Counted from the first letter of the stretch, positions 44,468 to 53,410 are shown. The stretch is 64,000 nt of DNA from Paenibacillus hemerocallicola (GCF_006265175.1 NZ_VDCQ01000042.1:1-64000); one strand, 5' to 3'. Notes: generated from the sequence alone by a model not told the origin. Made by a program: numbers and translations.

Positions 44468-45520
44468 TTACACGATCTCCTGCGGGGCGTCCGCGACGCA
44501 GCGGAACCCGATGTTGCCTGCCGAGCTGTCCGGCGTATTCGAGTTGCGGGCGGCCACGCGATACCGGTTGCAGTACGATTTATGGCACAAATACGAGCCG
44601 CCGCGCATGCTGCGGCGCTCTCCCGAAGCCGGTCCCTTCGGGTTGTCCGCGGGTTCGTCGACATAAGCCGTCCGGCTGAACCAGTCGTTCACCCATTCCC
44701 ACACATTGCCCGACACGTTGTATAAGCCGTAGCCGTTCGGCTCGTACGACATGGCCGGGGCGGTACCGACGTAGCCGTCCCGCTTCGTGTTTTTCTCCGG
44801 AAACGTCCCTTGCCATATGTTGCACATATGCTTGCCTTCCGGGGTCAGCTCGTCTCCCCACGGGTACGTCTTCTGCCCCAGACCCCCGCGAGCGGCATAC
44901 TCCCACTCCGCTTCGGTCGGCAGCCGCTTGCCCGCCCATTTGCAATAAGCGGCGGCATCGTTCCAGGTCACATGCACGACAGGATGATCCATCCGCTCCT
45001 CTATGTCCGAGCCCGGCCCTTCCGGCTGAAACCAGAAGGCGCCCTTGACGCCGAACCACCACGGCGTCCCCTGCACACGGCCCATCAGATGGGGCGTCTG
45101 GCGAGCCGTCAAAAACATCTCGAATACGTAGGACCAGCCGAACTTCTCCGCTTCCGTCTTATAGCTCTTCGCATTTACGAATTCGGCGAATTGCCGGTTC
45201 GTGACGGTGCAGGCATCGATATAAAACGGCTTCAGCTTCACCGTGCGTACCGGGCCTTCGCCGTCGGCCGGAAAGCCGTCCTTGCTGCTGCCGTTGCCCA
45301 TACGGAATTCGCCGCCGGGCAAATAGATCATATCGGAGCGCCGATGCGGTTCGGCGTTCTCCGTCGGCACCTCGCGACTTTCAGGCTGGACGGCGCTGCC
45401 GCCTATCGCTTCGACGGACGCAGCAATATCCGGCCCGGTCGATTTTTTGAACGATTGCAGCTCGATACTCGCCCTGCCGGTCGAACAGCATGAGCCATTG
45501 CCCTTATGGTCTTCCGTCAC
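44468..45520 (-). CDS. Formylglycine-generating enzyme (copper FGE)
   Basis: 350 residues; GTG start with GAGGGG 7 nt upstream. A full SUMF1/FGE domain: MIYLPGGEFRMGNGSS, DHPVVHVTWNDAAAYCKWAG, RLPTEAEWEYAARGG and NVWEWVNDWF. The C-terminal GGSYLCHKSYC keeps both copper-binding active-site cysteines (C312, C317), and NTPDSSAGNIGFRC follows, so this is a true FGE that converts a Cys of CxPxR sulfatase motifs to formylglycine rather than a general SUMF1 relative. No sulfatase gene is in the window. The N-terminus carries CCSTGRAS, itself similar to a substrate motif. Monocistronic. Confidence 0.92.
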   Translation of the reverse strand: MTEDHKGNGSCCSTGRASIELQSFKKSTGPDIAASVEAIGGSAVQPESREVPTENAEPHRRSDMIYLPGGEFRMGNGSSKDGFPADGEGPVRTVKLKPFYIDACTVTNRQFAEFVNAKSYKTEAEKFGWSYVFEMFLTARQTPHLMGRVQGTPWWFGVKGAFWFQPEGPGSDIEERMDHPVVHVTWNDAAAYCKWAGKRLPTEAEWEYAARGGLGQKTYPWGDELTPEGKHMCNIWQGTFPEKNTKRDGYVGTAPAMSYEPNGYGLYNVSGNVWEWVNDWFSRTAYVDEPADNPKGPASGERRSMRGGSYLCHKSYCNRYRVAARNSNTPDSSAGNIGFRCVADAPQEIV

Positions 45521-45842
45521 TTCGATCCCCTCTTCCGCTCTCCTTGATGTCCTCTACCGTCAATTTTAACGAATAATCGGGACAGGGGCAAATCCGTTAG
45601 CTATCGTTCGACATGCGGGGAATAACCGGCCGAGCCTGCAAGCTCCGCACAGCGGAAATGCCGTACGGAGCTTGTTGCATGTTCCGGCGCTTGCGGTAAT
45701 GTTTGGCGCGGCGCCGGCCTCGTTTACGGTACGGGCAATGATATACCGCGGGGACGAACTGTCACACGGCTTGTTCGCATGTATTCGGTACAGCCGAATA
45801 TATATAGGAGAAACAACCATTCCACTTTAAAAGAGGCGGCTC
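45521..45842. other. Divergent promoter region, no gene seen
   Basis: About 320 bases between the divergent FGE and flippase genes. No credible frame, terminator or repeat; it should contain both promoters. Confidence 0.5.
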
Positions 45843-47411
45843 ATGCAAAAACAATCTTTTGTGCGGGGGACGTTCATCCTGACGGCGGCGTCCCTGACTA
45901 CGAGAATTCTCGGATTCGTAAGCGGCATCTTTTTGGCCCGTTCGCTCGGAGCGGAGGGAATCGGGCTGCTGATGATGGCCCATCCTCTCGTTCCGCTCGT
46001 TATTACGCTCACCGAATTGGGGCTGCCGGTCGCCATATCCAAGCTGGTGGCCGAGGCCGATGTCAAAGGGGATAAGCTGAAGGAGAAACGGATTTTGGCC
46101 GTTTCGCTCGTCATTACCGGGACGTTAAGCATCATCCTGACGCTGCTCGCCCTGCTGGGCTCCAAGTACATCGCGGCTTTGTTCCTGACCGACCAGAGGG
46201 CTTATTACGCCATGCTGGCGATCACGCCCATCGCCCCGATCGTCGCCATATCGGCGGTGCTGAAAGGCTATTTTCGCGGCAAGCAGCATATGATGTCGAT
46301 CGCCTTGTCCGACGTATTCGAGCATATCGCCCATATCGCGTGCATGCTCGCCCTCGTTCAGCTTTTGCTGCCATACGGCATCGAATACGCGGCGGCAGGC
46401 GCAATGGTCGGGGCTGTCGTGGGCGAAGGGGTAGGCTTGCTCTACTTGGTCACGAAATATAAATGGAACGGGCGGAACGACGGGCTGCGGCAAAAGGCGT
46501 CCGAGCATTTGCGCCACGGGAACGGAAAGCGCACCTTCGCGGAGCTGATGCGGATGGGCCTGCCGACGACCGGTCTCGGCTTCGTCCATTCGATCTACAG
46601 CGCCTTTCAGCCGATGCTCATTACGAAAAGCTTGGCGCTGTTCGGACTCGGCACCGCCATGGCGACCAAACAGTACGGGCTGCTCGTCGGTTATGCGTTC
46701 CCCTTGCTCGTTTTCCCGAGCTTCATTACGCATTCGTTGTCGACGGCGCTGATCCCGGCCGTAAGCGAGGCGATGGCCAACCGCAACGGGATGGACGTAC
46801 ACCGCAGGATGGACCAGGCGATGCGGATCGCCCTGTTCGTAGGCGCGCCGGCGACCGTCATTTTGTACATATGGGCGACTCCCTTGACGACTTTGCTCTA
46901 TAACGCGCCAGAGGCGGGCCCGCTGCTCAGGCTGCTAGCGCCCGTATTCTTCCTGCATTATTTCGAGGCTCCGCTGCACGCCGTCCTGCTCGGGCTCGGC
47001 AAAGCCGGCACGACGATGTGGAACTATATCGCCATGACGATCATGAAAGCGGCGGCGATTTATTTCATGGGCAGCCAGTTCGGCATTACCGGCGTCGTGC
47101 TCGGGATGAACTTCGGCATCTGCTTTATTACGCTGCTCAACTTTTTCTCGATATCGAGCTTGATCGGGTTTTATTTGGATCTCCGCCGATTTGTGAAAGT
47201 CGCTCTCTGCATGGCGGCGATGGCATTCGCCGGACAGTCCGCCTACTCGTATGCGCAGCATATCGGCATGCAGCCGTTGTGGAGTCTGCTGGGCTCGATC
47301 GGAATCGCGCTTGCCGCGTTCCTGCTGTCGCTCGTGCTGACGAATACGATTAACGGCAGAAACGTACTGCGTTTCGGCGGACCGGGCGGCATCGTTACTT
47401 TGCGCAAATAA
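45843..47411 (+). CDS. MOP-superfamily flippase (SpoVB/MurJ-like)
   Basis: 522 residues, about 14 membrane helices; GAGG lies 7 nt before the ATG. FILTAASLTTRILGFVSGIF and YFRGKQHMMSIALSDVFEHI are typical of the polysaccharide-transport/SpoVB branch. These proteins flip lipid-linked precursors; SpoVB acts in spore cortex formation, while YtgP-type members handle lipid II in growth. Which role applies here cannot be told from sequence alone. The gene is convergent with the aminotransferase gene, with a 12-bp gap. Confidence 0.88.
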   Translation: MQKQSFVRGTFILTAASLTTRILGFVSGIFLARSLGAEGIGLLMMAHPLVPLVITLTELGLPVAISKLVAEADVKGDKLKEKRILAVSLVITGTLSIILTLLALLGSKYIAALFLTDQRAYYAMLAITPIAPIVAISAVLKGYFRGKQHMMSIALSDVFEHIAHIACMLALVQLLLPYGIEYAAAGAMVGAVVGEGVGLLYLVTKYKWNGRNDGLRQKASEHLRHGNGKRTFAELMRMGLPTTGLGFVHSIYSAFQPMLITKSLALFGLGTAMATKQYGLLVGYAFPLLVFPSFITHSLSTALIPAVSEAMANRNGMDVHRRMDQAMRIALFVGAPATVILYIWATPLTTLLYNAPEAGPLLRLLAPVFFLHYFEAPLHAVLLGLGKAGTTMWNYIAMTIMKAAAIYFMGSQFGITGVVLGMNFGICFITLLNFFSISSLIGFYLDLRRFVKVALCMAAMAFAGQSAYSYAQHIGMQPLWSLLGSIGIALAAFLLSLVLTNTINGRNVLRFGGPGGIVTLRK

Positions 47412-47423
47412 TACCGGACTGCC

Positions 47424-48638
47424 TCAAGAACGCAACCGCACTGTATCCATCGCCCGACACAATAAATCGAGCATGGCGTCGATATCCTCCTCCGACACGA
47501 TCAAAGGCGGCATGAGACGGATCGTCGACGGATGAGGGGAGTTGATCAGCAAGCCTTCCCGCAAACAAGCCGCAACGAGCTCGGCGCCGCAGGGGACCGG
47601 GAGGTCGAAGGCGAGCAGCAGTCCTTTGCCCCGTATCGGGCTTAAGCGATAAGCTTCCGCGACTTCATTTATCCGACGCGTCAAGCATTCGCCCATCAAC
47701 TCCGCATTCCGGGCAAGCTGCCGGGTCACGATCTCTCGGACGACGGCTTGCCCGACCGCCATCGCGAGCGGCTGTCCGGTGTACGTTCCGCCTTGATCGC
47801 CGGGTTCGAACACATTGAACCGATCCCGGACGAGCAGCGCGGCCAAAGGGAAGCCTCCGCCGATGCCTTTGCCGAGCGTCATTACATCGGCCTGGATGCC
47901 GTAATGCCCGGATGCGAACATTTTCCCGGTTCTGCCAAGCCCGGTCTGGATTTCATCGAATATGAGCATGATGCCCCGCTCATCGCACAGCTCGCGCACT
48001 TTGCCCAAATAGTCCGCGTCAGCCGGATGAACTCCTCCCTCCCCTTGAACCAGTTCCAGCATAATCGCGCACGTATTGCCGTCGACGGCGGCCAGCAAGC
48101 CGTTCCAATCGTTCAGCGGAACGTGCTTGAACCCGGGCATGCTCGGGGCGAAAAGGCTTTGCCAGCGCGCTTTGCCCGTAGCCGACATCGTCGCCAGCGT
48201 ACGCCCGTGGAAGCTGCCCGTCATGGTGACGATCCCGTAAGCTCCGCCGAGATGAAGCGCACCGTGCTTTCTCGCCAATTTGATCGCTCCCTCGTTCGCT
48301 TCCGCGCCGCTGCTGGCGAAAAACGCTTTGTCGTAGCCGGACAATTCCGTCAGTTGCTTGGCAAATTCGATCATCGGCCTATTGTAGAAAGCCGGACTGG
48401 CATTCACCAGCATGGACGACTGGCTCGACAGCGCATCCCGGATCGCGGCGGGCGAATGGCCCAGACACGTGACGGCCCAGCCTCCGATGAAATCCAAATA
48501 GCGGGCACCGTCCGTGTCCCACAGGTACATCCCTTCTCCCCGCTCCATGACGATTCCGGGACGGACCGCCGTATGCATAATCGTTTGCTCCGCATCGGCC
48601 AGCAGCTGCGGCGTAGTTGTCTTCCGTACATGAATCAT
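47424..48638 (-). CDS. argD: Class III PLP aminotransferase, ArgD-like (acetylornithine type)
   Basis: 404 residues. GGAGGTGATCGC precedes the ATG at 48638 with ideal spacing. Fold-type I class III aminotransferase: SSGAEANEGAIKLARKH, MTGSFHGRTLA, FDEIQTGLGRTG and the PLP lysine in TLGKGIGGG. Similar to acetylornithine/ornithine aminotransferases. Two exact ARG-box matches lie just upstream, which supports a role in arginine metabolism. It is monocistronic and away from other arg genes, so a catabolic or second biosynthetic copy is possible. Confidence 0.85.
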   Translation of the reverse strand: MIHVRKTTTPQLLADAEQTIMHTAVRPGIVMERGEGMYLWDTDGARYLDFIGGWAVTCLGHSPAAIRDALSSQSSMLVNASPAFYNRPMIEFAKQLTELSGYDKAFFASSGAEANEGAIKLARKHGALHLGGAYGIVTMTGSFHGRTLATMSATGKARWQSLFAPSMPGFKHVPLNDWNGLLAAVDGNTCAIMLELVQGEGGVHPADADYLGKVRELCDERGIMLIFDEIQTGLGRTGKMFASGHYGIQADVMTLGKGIGGGFPLAALLVRDRFNVFEPGDQGGTYTGQPLAMAVGQAVVREIVTRQLARNAELMGECLTRRINEVAEAYRLSPIRGKGLLLAFDLPVPCGAELVAACLREGLLINSPHPSTIRLMPPLIVSEEDIDAMLDLLCRAMDTVRLRS

Positions 48639-48658
48639 GCGATCACCTCCGATAAATA

Positions 48659-48692
48659 TGAATTATTATACATAATTATGTATTTTTATTCA
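48659..48692 (-). promoter_or_regulatory. Two ARG boxes (ArgR/AhrC operator) upstream of the aminotransferase
   Basis: TGAATTATTATACA (48659-48672) and TGTATTTTTATTCA (48679-48692) both fit the ARG-box consensus TGNATWWWWATNCA without mismatch. Their centres are 20 bp apart, right for one ArgR hexamer. A 16-bp perfect palindrome, ATACATAATTATGTAT (48668-48683), links them. They lie 20-55 bases before the start codon, over the expected promoter. Confidence 0.75.
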
Positions 48693-48770
48693 ATATAAGT
48701 CCACCCGTATACGAATTAGAGCACTTGCAGCTTGCAGTCCTAATATCGGTTCAATCGGGCATTTCTGCAA

Positions 48771-48905
48771 AATAAGAGCGGTTCGGGGCTGTTATTTCCC
48801 GCCATTCCCTCATAAATCGGTGAAATGCCGGCGAATAAGAGCTGCAAGCAACTCTTATTTGCCGATAAGGTCGAGTCGACCGTTTAATAAGAGTTGGTTA
48901 AGACC
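48771..48905. repeat. Cluster of AATAAGAG-type inverted repeats
   Basis: AATAAGAG (48834-48841) and CTCTTATT (48852-48859) are a perfect 8-bp inverted repeat. Related units start at 48771 (AATAAGAGCGG) and about 48885 (AATAAGAGTTGG). No gene lies between 48639 and 49365. Confidence 0.6.
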
Positions 48906-48964
48906 GCTATCCTTCACCGCTCATACGGTTAACACCTCATGTATGCGGAGTAGGCAAATAAAAA

Positions 48965-49314
48965 CTACGACCGCATCATAATCCGCATACAAGCCGGAGG
49001 CGTACTTGCGGGCGTAATAAGATGCGCCAGAGTATAACGGCGCCGGATTCCGTTATTGCCTCGATTTTCGTTACACTCCTGAGTATAACGGCACAGGCTT
49101 CCGTTATTTCGATCTCACAAGGTGAAAATGGGTAGTAAACAGTGGAATAGAGGAATAGAATTCCGTTATTTTGCTGTCGGCACTGCTTTCCGGGTCCATA
49201 ACATACGTCAGTTCCGCTATTTTGTCGATACCCGGTCTCGCGAGCGTCGGAAAAGGCGGCAAGCGTTCAACGATCATGCGAGGTATGTACTTCTGTATGC
49301 GGATTAGGCTGCAC
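48965..49314. mobile_element. Copy 2 of the ~350-bp element
   Basis: The left end (48965-48992) includes TAATCCGCATACA and the right end (49291-49314) its exact 13-base complement, so the terminal inverted repeats are clear. Inside: GGAGGCG, ATAACGGCGCCGGATTCCGTTATT-like palindromes, GTTACACTC, GGTGAAAATG and ATAACATACG...AGTTCCGCTATTTT. This is the least decayed copy at its ends. The flanks contain a motif like the right end (TGTATGCGGAGTAGGC) just before the left end. Confidence 0.78.
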
Positions 49315-49365
49315 AAAAAACGAGCCCTCTTCATAGAAGGCCCATCCGTTCGTTTCGACTTTGAT

Positions 49366-50904
49366 TCAACTATTCTTTCTTATCTTGTAGCTTCGGCACG
49401 CTTGCAGCCAGCGCTCTACCATTCCCGGATTGGAGCCGAAATGGAAATGGACGTATCCCGCGACAAGATTGGCTGTCGCAAAGCCGTCGGGCTTTGTCCC
49501 CGAGCGTCCTGTCGTCGTATAAGCGGGAGAAGGGAACGCACCCCCGCGGGGCTGAAACGCGGAATAGTGAAACTCGTGGCCTCTCGCCGCTTCCCCTTCG
49601 CCGAGCAGGAAGTTTTGTTCCGTCCCGGCGATTTCCCGGTAGCCGAGCGCCGCCAGCTTCGGCTGCATCGTCACCGAGCCTTTGATCAGACCGACCATCG
49701 GATACTCGTTTCCATGCGTATCGCGGATCGCCTCGGTCAAATACATAAACCCTCCGCATTCCGCCAGCGTCGGCATCCCGCTCTCGATTCGCTCCCGTAC
49801 GGATGCCTTTACCTCCTCGAAGCCGGCCAGCCGTTCCGCAAACTCCTCGGGAAACCCTCCGCCGATATACAAGCCGTCCGCCTCCGCCGGTACGGATTCC
49901 CCGGCCAGAGGGGAGAAGAACCTGCATTCGGCTCCGTGCGCCTCCAGCAGCTCCAAATTTTCCGGGTAATAAAAATGGAAGGCCGGGTCCTTCGCCACGG
50001 CGATCACGATGCCGTTGTTCCGCGACGTCCTTGCGAATAGCGTCGGAGTGCAGGCCAAAGGCTTGCAAGCCGCTATCTCCATCAGCAAGTCGAGATCGAG
50101 CCGCTCCGCGATCAACGCCCCGAGCTTGTCGAACATGGGTCTTAGCTCGCCCCGCTCGATGGAAGGGACAAGTCCGAGATGCCTTTCCGGAATTTCGAGC
50201 TCCGTCTCCCGCTTCAAATAGCCGACGACCGGGATGCCGCATTCCTGCTCGATCGCCTCTTTCACGATCCGGTAATGCCCGTCGCTTCCCGCCTTATTGG
50301 CCACCACGCCGGCAATGCGGACAGAGGGGGAGAGACATTGAAAGCCTTTGACGACGGCGGCCGCACTGCGCGCCATGCTCTGCACATTGACGACGAGCAG
50401 AACCGGGGCTTCGATGATTTGGCTGATGTGCGCCGTACTGCCCTCGTCGGTCAACGGATCTTTCCCGTCGTACATCCCCATGACCCCTTCGATGACAGAG
50501 ATGTCCGCCCCGTCACTCCCCCGAATGAATATTTCCTTCACTGCCTCCGGGCCGAGCATCCAGCTGTCCAAATTGCGCGAAGGCCTGCCCGTAACGGCGG
50601 CATGATACGTCGGATCGATATAGTCCGGTCCGCACTTAAAGCCCTGTATCGCGTAGCCCTGCGCCTGCAGCGCCGCCATAATTCCGATCGTTACGGTCGT
50701 TTTGCCCGCTCCGCTGCCCGTACCCGCGATGACGAGTCTGCGATGTGAAGAGTGCGGCTGGCCGGCGTCGTCGGAGATAGCGGCATGTGCCGTTCGTTCG
50801 CCGTACCGTCGGCGTTCGCTTTCGCGCAGTTCGCGATCGCTCCGTTTCAATTCGTCAGTCTCGCTTTCATACGGCGATTTCGCTGACTGCCGTTCGCTCA
50901 TCAT
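49366..50904 (-). CDS. cbiA: Cobyrinate a,c-diamide synthase (CbiA/CobB)
   Basis: 512 residues. GGAGAGG lies 6 nt before the double ATG at 50904. An unusual charged extension of about 55 residues precedes the P-loop domain (VIAGTGSGAGKTT, residues 58-70; FKCGPDYIDPTYH; VIEGVMGMYDG). The C-terminal glutamine amidotransferase domain has LYIGGGFPEEF and the catalytic Cys in TLAECGGFMYL, with EFHYSAF near the end. It amidates cobyrinate side chains a and c in cobalamin synthesis. No other cobalamin gene or B12 riboswitch is nearby, so the rest of the pathway must lie elsewhere or the gene serves salvage. Confidence 0.92.
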   Translation of the reverse strand: MMSERQSAKSPYESETDELKRSDRELRESERRRYGERTAHAAISDDAGQPHSSHRRLVIAGTGSGAGKTTVTIGIMAALQAQGYAIQGFKCGPDYIDPTYHAAVTGRPSRNLDSWMLGPEAVKEIFIRGSDGADISVIEGVMGMYDGKDPLTDEGSTAHISQIIEAPVLLVVNVQSMARSAAAVVKGFQCLSPSVRIAGVVANKAGSDGHYRIVKEAIEQECGIPVVGYLKRETELEIPERHLGLVPSIERGELRPMFDKLGALIAERLDLDLLMEIAACKPLACTPTLFARTSRNNGIVIAVAKDPAFHFYYPENLELLEAHGAECRFFSPLAGESVPAEADGLYIGGGFPEEFAERLAGFEEVKASVRERIESGMPTLAECGGFMYLTEAIRDTHGNEYPMVGLIKGSVTMQPKLAALGYREIAGTEQNFLLGEGEAARGHEFHYSAFQPRGGAFPSPAYTTTGRSGTKPDGFATANLVAGYVHFHFGSNPGMVERWLQACRSYKIRKNS

Positions 50905-51020
50905 GGGGAACCTCTCCTATATCCAGGTTATGCGCCTTTGACCGGTACACGATGTTCGGCCATCCTTCCGAAATGATACCGCGAAATTGTCGAATCGTCC
51001 ATATGGCGAGCCGGACAAGC

Positions 51021-51749
51021 TCAACTCCGGTAGGCCGGCATGTCCAGCAGCTCGTCGAGACCGACCGGGCTGAGCCGCTTCCGCTGCAGCGACTCGATCA
51101 TGTGCGGCAGCGCCTTCGCCGTCTCTATACAGCCCGAATGGGAATGCATGAGGATGATCTCCCCGTTTCTGACGAAGGAATCCACGTTCCATCCGATGTG
51201 CGCCGCCTCCTTCTGAGACCAGTCCAGCGTATCGAGCGACCAAAGCACGGTAGAGCAGCCGGCCTGCGCCGCAGCGCGAAAAACGGTCTCGTCGGCATCT
51301 CCGAACGGAGGGCGGAACAGAGCGGGCTCCTTCCCGATGATGCACCGGATCGCGGCTTGCGTTTCATGAAAATCTAACTCCAGGCCGTCCGGGTCCAACG
51401 TCGTCAGCCGATCATGGTTATAGCTGTGGCCAAGCACGAGGTGGCCGGCCTCGTATACGGCCTTCACCACCTCCGGATGCTTCTGTGCTCTGCTGCCGAC
51501 GAAGAAAAAGCTTCCTCTCACGCCGTATCGGGTCAACGTTTCCGCGATCATCGGGGTGATGGAATCGTCCGGGCCGTCGTCGAACGTCAATGCGACCTTC
51601 GGCGTATCCGGGCCGTTCAACCGAACGAGCCCGGTATGACGTTTCGCCTGCAGCAGCGCCTTATCCCGCCATTGCAGCAGCCTTTCCCTCGCTTCGTCCG
51701 TCATCCGTTCGGAATAGCCTTCTATGTTCAGAAAGTAGTTTTTGTTCAT
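51021..51749 (-). CDS. Polysaccharide deacetylase (NodB/CE4)
   Basis: 242 residues from the ATG at 51749 (AAAGGAG 7 nt upstream); the frame is open to 51980. CE4 motifs: TFDDGPDD (metal and base Asp), GHSYNH (metal His pair), RPPFGD and ILMHSHSG near the end. No signal peptide is visible, which is unusual for enzymes acting on peptidoglycan or chitin; the N-terminus is short and charged. It may act on a cytoplasmic amidated sugar, or be exported by another route. Confidence 0.88.
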   Translation of the reverse strand: MNKNYFLNIEGYSERMTDEARERLLQWRDKALLQAKRHTGLVRLNGPDTPKVALTFDDGPDDSITPMIAETLTRYGVRGSFFFVGSRAQKHPEVVKAVYEAGHLVLGHSYNHDRLTTLDPDGLELDFHETQAAIRCIIGKEPALFRPPFGDADETVFRAAAQAGCSTVLWSLDTLDWSQKEAAHIGWNVDSFVRNGEIILMHSHSGCIETAKALPHMIESLQRKRLSPVGLDELLDMPAYRS

Positions 51750-52006
51750 AATAAGTCTCCTTTCAAGAAATTTTACTCCAAAATTACTATACCTCATCTC
51801 CGCAGCAAAGAGGACAAAACCTTTGCCTCGATTGATATGCACGTACGATGAGCGGACCATACATCCTGCATTATGTCCGGAAAAACGCAAAAGCCACACC
51901 CTGCTGTGCAACTTCAATACGCCGCTTGAAGCAATCGCCGGCTCCGTTGTGGCGATCGGCAGCAAAGGAACGGCATGCATGCCGATAATAAAGGCAACAT
52001 ATTCTT

Positions 52007-52318
52007 ATGATGCCGGAGGGCAAAGGGATAGGTTTTCACTCGCCCGCCGACAACGGCTTCCGCAGGTTCTTATCGGACGACCGGATGCTGTCGGCAGACG
52101 GAGTCGCATTCGACCAAAAAGGGTCTATCCTCTTCAACAACAACCGGCTGCACCAAATGTTCGATGAAGACGGCTCGGATATCGATTGGAACAATCCGTA
52201 CTATTTGATCATATGGGAAGCATATGTCGGACCCGATGTAAAATCATATTTGTATGCGAGATGCAGGCGGACGCGATCTTGTTCGCCCGCAAGCTGGGCA
52301 AAGCCCTATGAACAATAA
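52007..52318 (+). pseudogene. Possible C-terminal fragment of a yellow/royal-jelly-type protein
   Basis: A 103-codon frame with a protein-like run (FHSPADNGFRRFL, SADGVAFDQKG, LFNNNRLHQMFD, then VKSYLYA). The pattern recalls the C-terminal part of the yellow/major royal jelly (L-dopachrome tautomerase-like) beta-propeller family, but the match is weak and from memory. The Shine-Dalgarno site is poor and the stop runs into a strong terminator, as expected for a 3' remnant of a plus-strand gene that lost its 5' part. Confidence 0.35.
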
Positions 52319-52351
52319 AACCCCGCCACGGATTCGTCCGGACGGGGTTTT
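52317..52351. terminator. Bidirectional terminator between convergent genes
   Basis: AAAACCCCG and CGGGGTTTT, with inner pairing around GGATTCGTCC, give a stem with A/T runs on both sides. It serves the plus-strand remnant and the minus-strand lipoprotein gene ending at 52383. Confidence 0.85.
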
Positions 52352-52382
52352 GCAGCTATTCGGCTAATCAGGCGCCGACCAA

Positions 52383-52946
52383 TCAGGCGCCGACCATGGA
52401 CAGGTCGGCAATGTCGACTCTATCCGGCAAAGCTTTTTTGGATATGCGGATGAGCGAGGTAACGAACACGTCTCCCGCGCTTCCGTCCGGAACCGGTTCG
52501 TTGTCCCGCGGCTTGACCGCGATCGTCAAGAGCGGACGCCCTTCCGGCGCAGCCTCGGACAACCGGACGGCTTCGATCTCGAAGCCTTCGCTTGCCGAGA
52601 GCTTTCGGCCGACGCTGACGCAAATAAAGTAATAATCCGCGTCCTCTTTCACGAGAAAGCCGCCGGGCACCGATTTGCGGTAACGTTCATAAGCGGTGCG
52701 CAAACCGTCGTCCAACCGTCGGTCCGCAGGAAGCGATTCCCATGCGTAGCGGTCGGAGTATTTCGCATACAGCATGCTTTCATAAGCTACGGCGATACTT
52801 GCCGGAGCGGCCGAAGCCGACCCGCCCCCGATCGCTTCCGTAATCGATTTCGCTTCGATCGCCGAATTGTCGCTGGAACAGCCGGCCAGCAAACCGGAGG
52901 TCAGGAGCGCGGCTCCGGCCCATATCGTGAAACGGCATATTCTCAT
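52383..52946 (-). CDS. Lipoprotein of unknown function
   Basis: 187 residues with a signal and lipobox LAGC (C23). The remainder is an alpha/beta region without a family I recognise (VAYESMLYAKYSDRYAWES; DYYFICVSVGRKLS). Its ATG overlaps the stop of the upstream membrane protein gene by 4 bases, so the two are coupled and probably act together at the membrane. Confidence 0.75.
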   Translation of the reverse strand: MRICRFTIWAGAALLTSGLLAGCSSDNSAIEAKSITEAIGGGSASAAPASIAVAYESMLYAKYSDRYAWESLPADRRLDDGLRTAYERYRKSVPGGFLVKEDADYYFICVSVGRKLSASEGFEIEAVRLSEAAPEGRPLLTIAVKPRDNEPVPDGSAGDVFVTSLIRISKKALPDRVDIADLSMVGA

Positions 52947-53410
52947 TTCAGCTCGGACACCTTTCCGCTGACCGGATTGACGATATATTCGACCTGTGTG
53001 CCCCGATCGGGAACGACAATCACGTAGCCTCTCGATATAAACGGGTTCGAGACGCCTTCCAGCGTCACATACCTTTTACCGCCATCCGCGATCGGTTCGG
53101 CGTCGTCCTGTCTGTGGGAGCGCACCAAATCTACCGCTTCCTCATACGAGACGTTCGGTTGGAACCCGGCATACACGATCGGCGGCAGCAGGAACAACAT
53201 CGCTTGCAGCGCGACGAACAGCTTGAGCCGACGCGGCGCCTCGCGCTTGAACAGCATGATGCTTTGGAGGAAGCCGAGCAGGGGCAGCGTGACGAGAAAG
53301 CCGATGCTCATCGCACCGTCATATAGGAAAAGAGCGGCGACGCCTGCGGCTAGCTCGGCGGCAAAGAGCAAAGTCATCGCGATACGCAGTCTCGGGATGG
53401 CTTGTTTCAT
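52943..53410 (-). CDS. Small membrane protein with extracytoplasmic tail
   Basis: 155 residues from the ATG at 53410, with three membrane helices in the first 90 residues. A soluble tail includes GFQPNVSYEEAVDLV and ends YIVNPVSGKVSELK, which resembles PepSY-like tail sequences but is too short to call. The longer frame to 53449 has no better site. Coupled to the lipoprotein downstream. Confidence 0.72.
   Translation of the reverse strand: MKQAIPRLRIAMTLLFAAELAAGVAALFLYDGAMSIGFLVTLPLLGFLQSIMLFKREAPRRLKLFVALQAMLFLLPPIVYAGFQPNVSYEEAVDLVRSHRQDDAEPIADGGKRYVTLEGVSNPFISRGYVIVVPDRGTQVEYIVNPVSGKVSELK

Noticed and set aside
49310-49345. Terminator at the end of cbiA
   Set aside because: A T-run is present, but the proposed stem pairs over only about four bases.
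50905-51020. Cobalamin riboswitch upstream of cbiA
   Set aside because: The stretch is too short and lacks the B12-box consensus.
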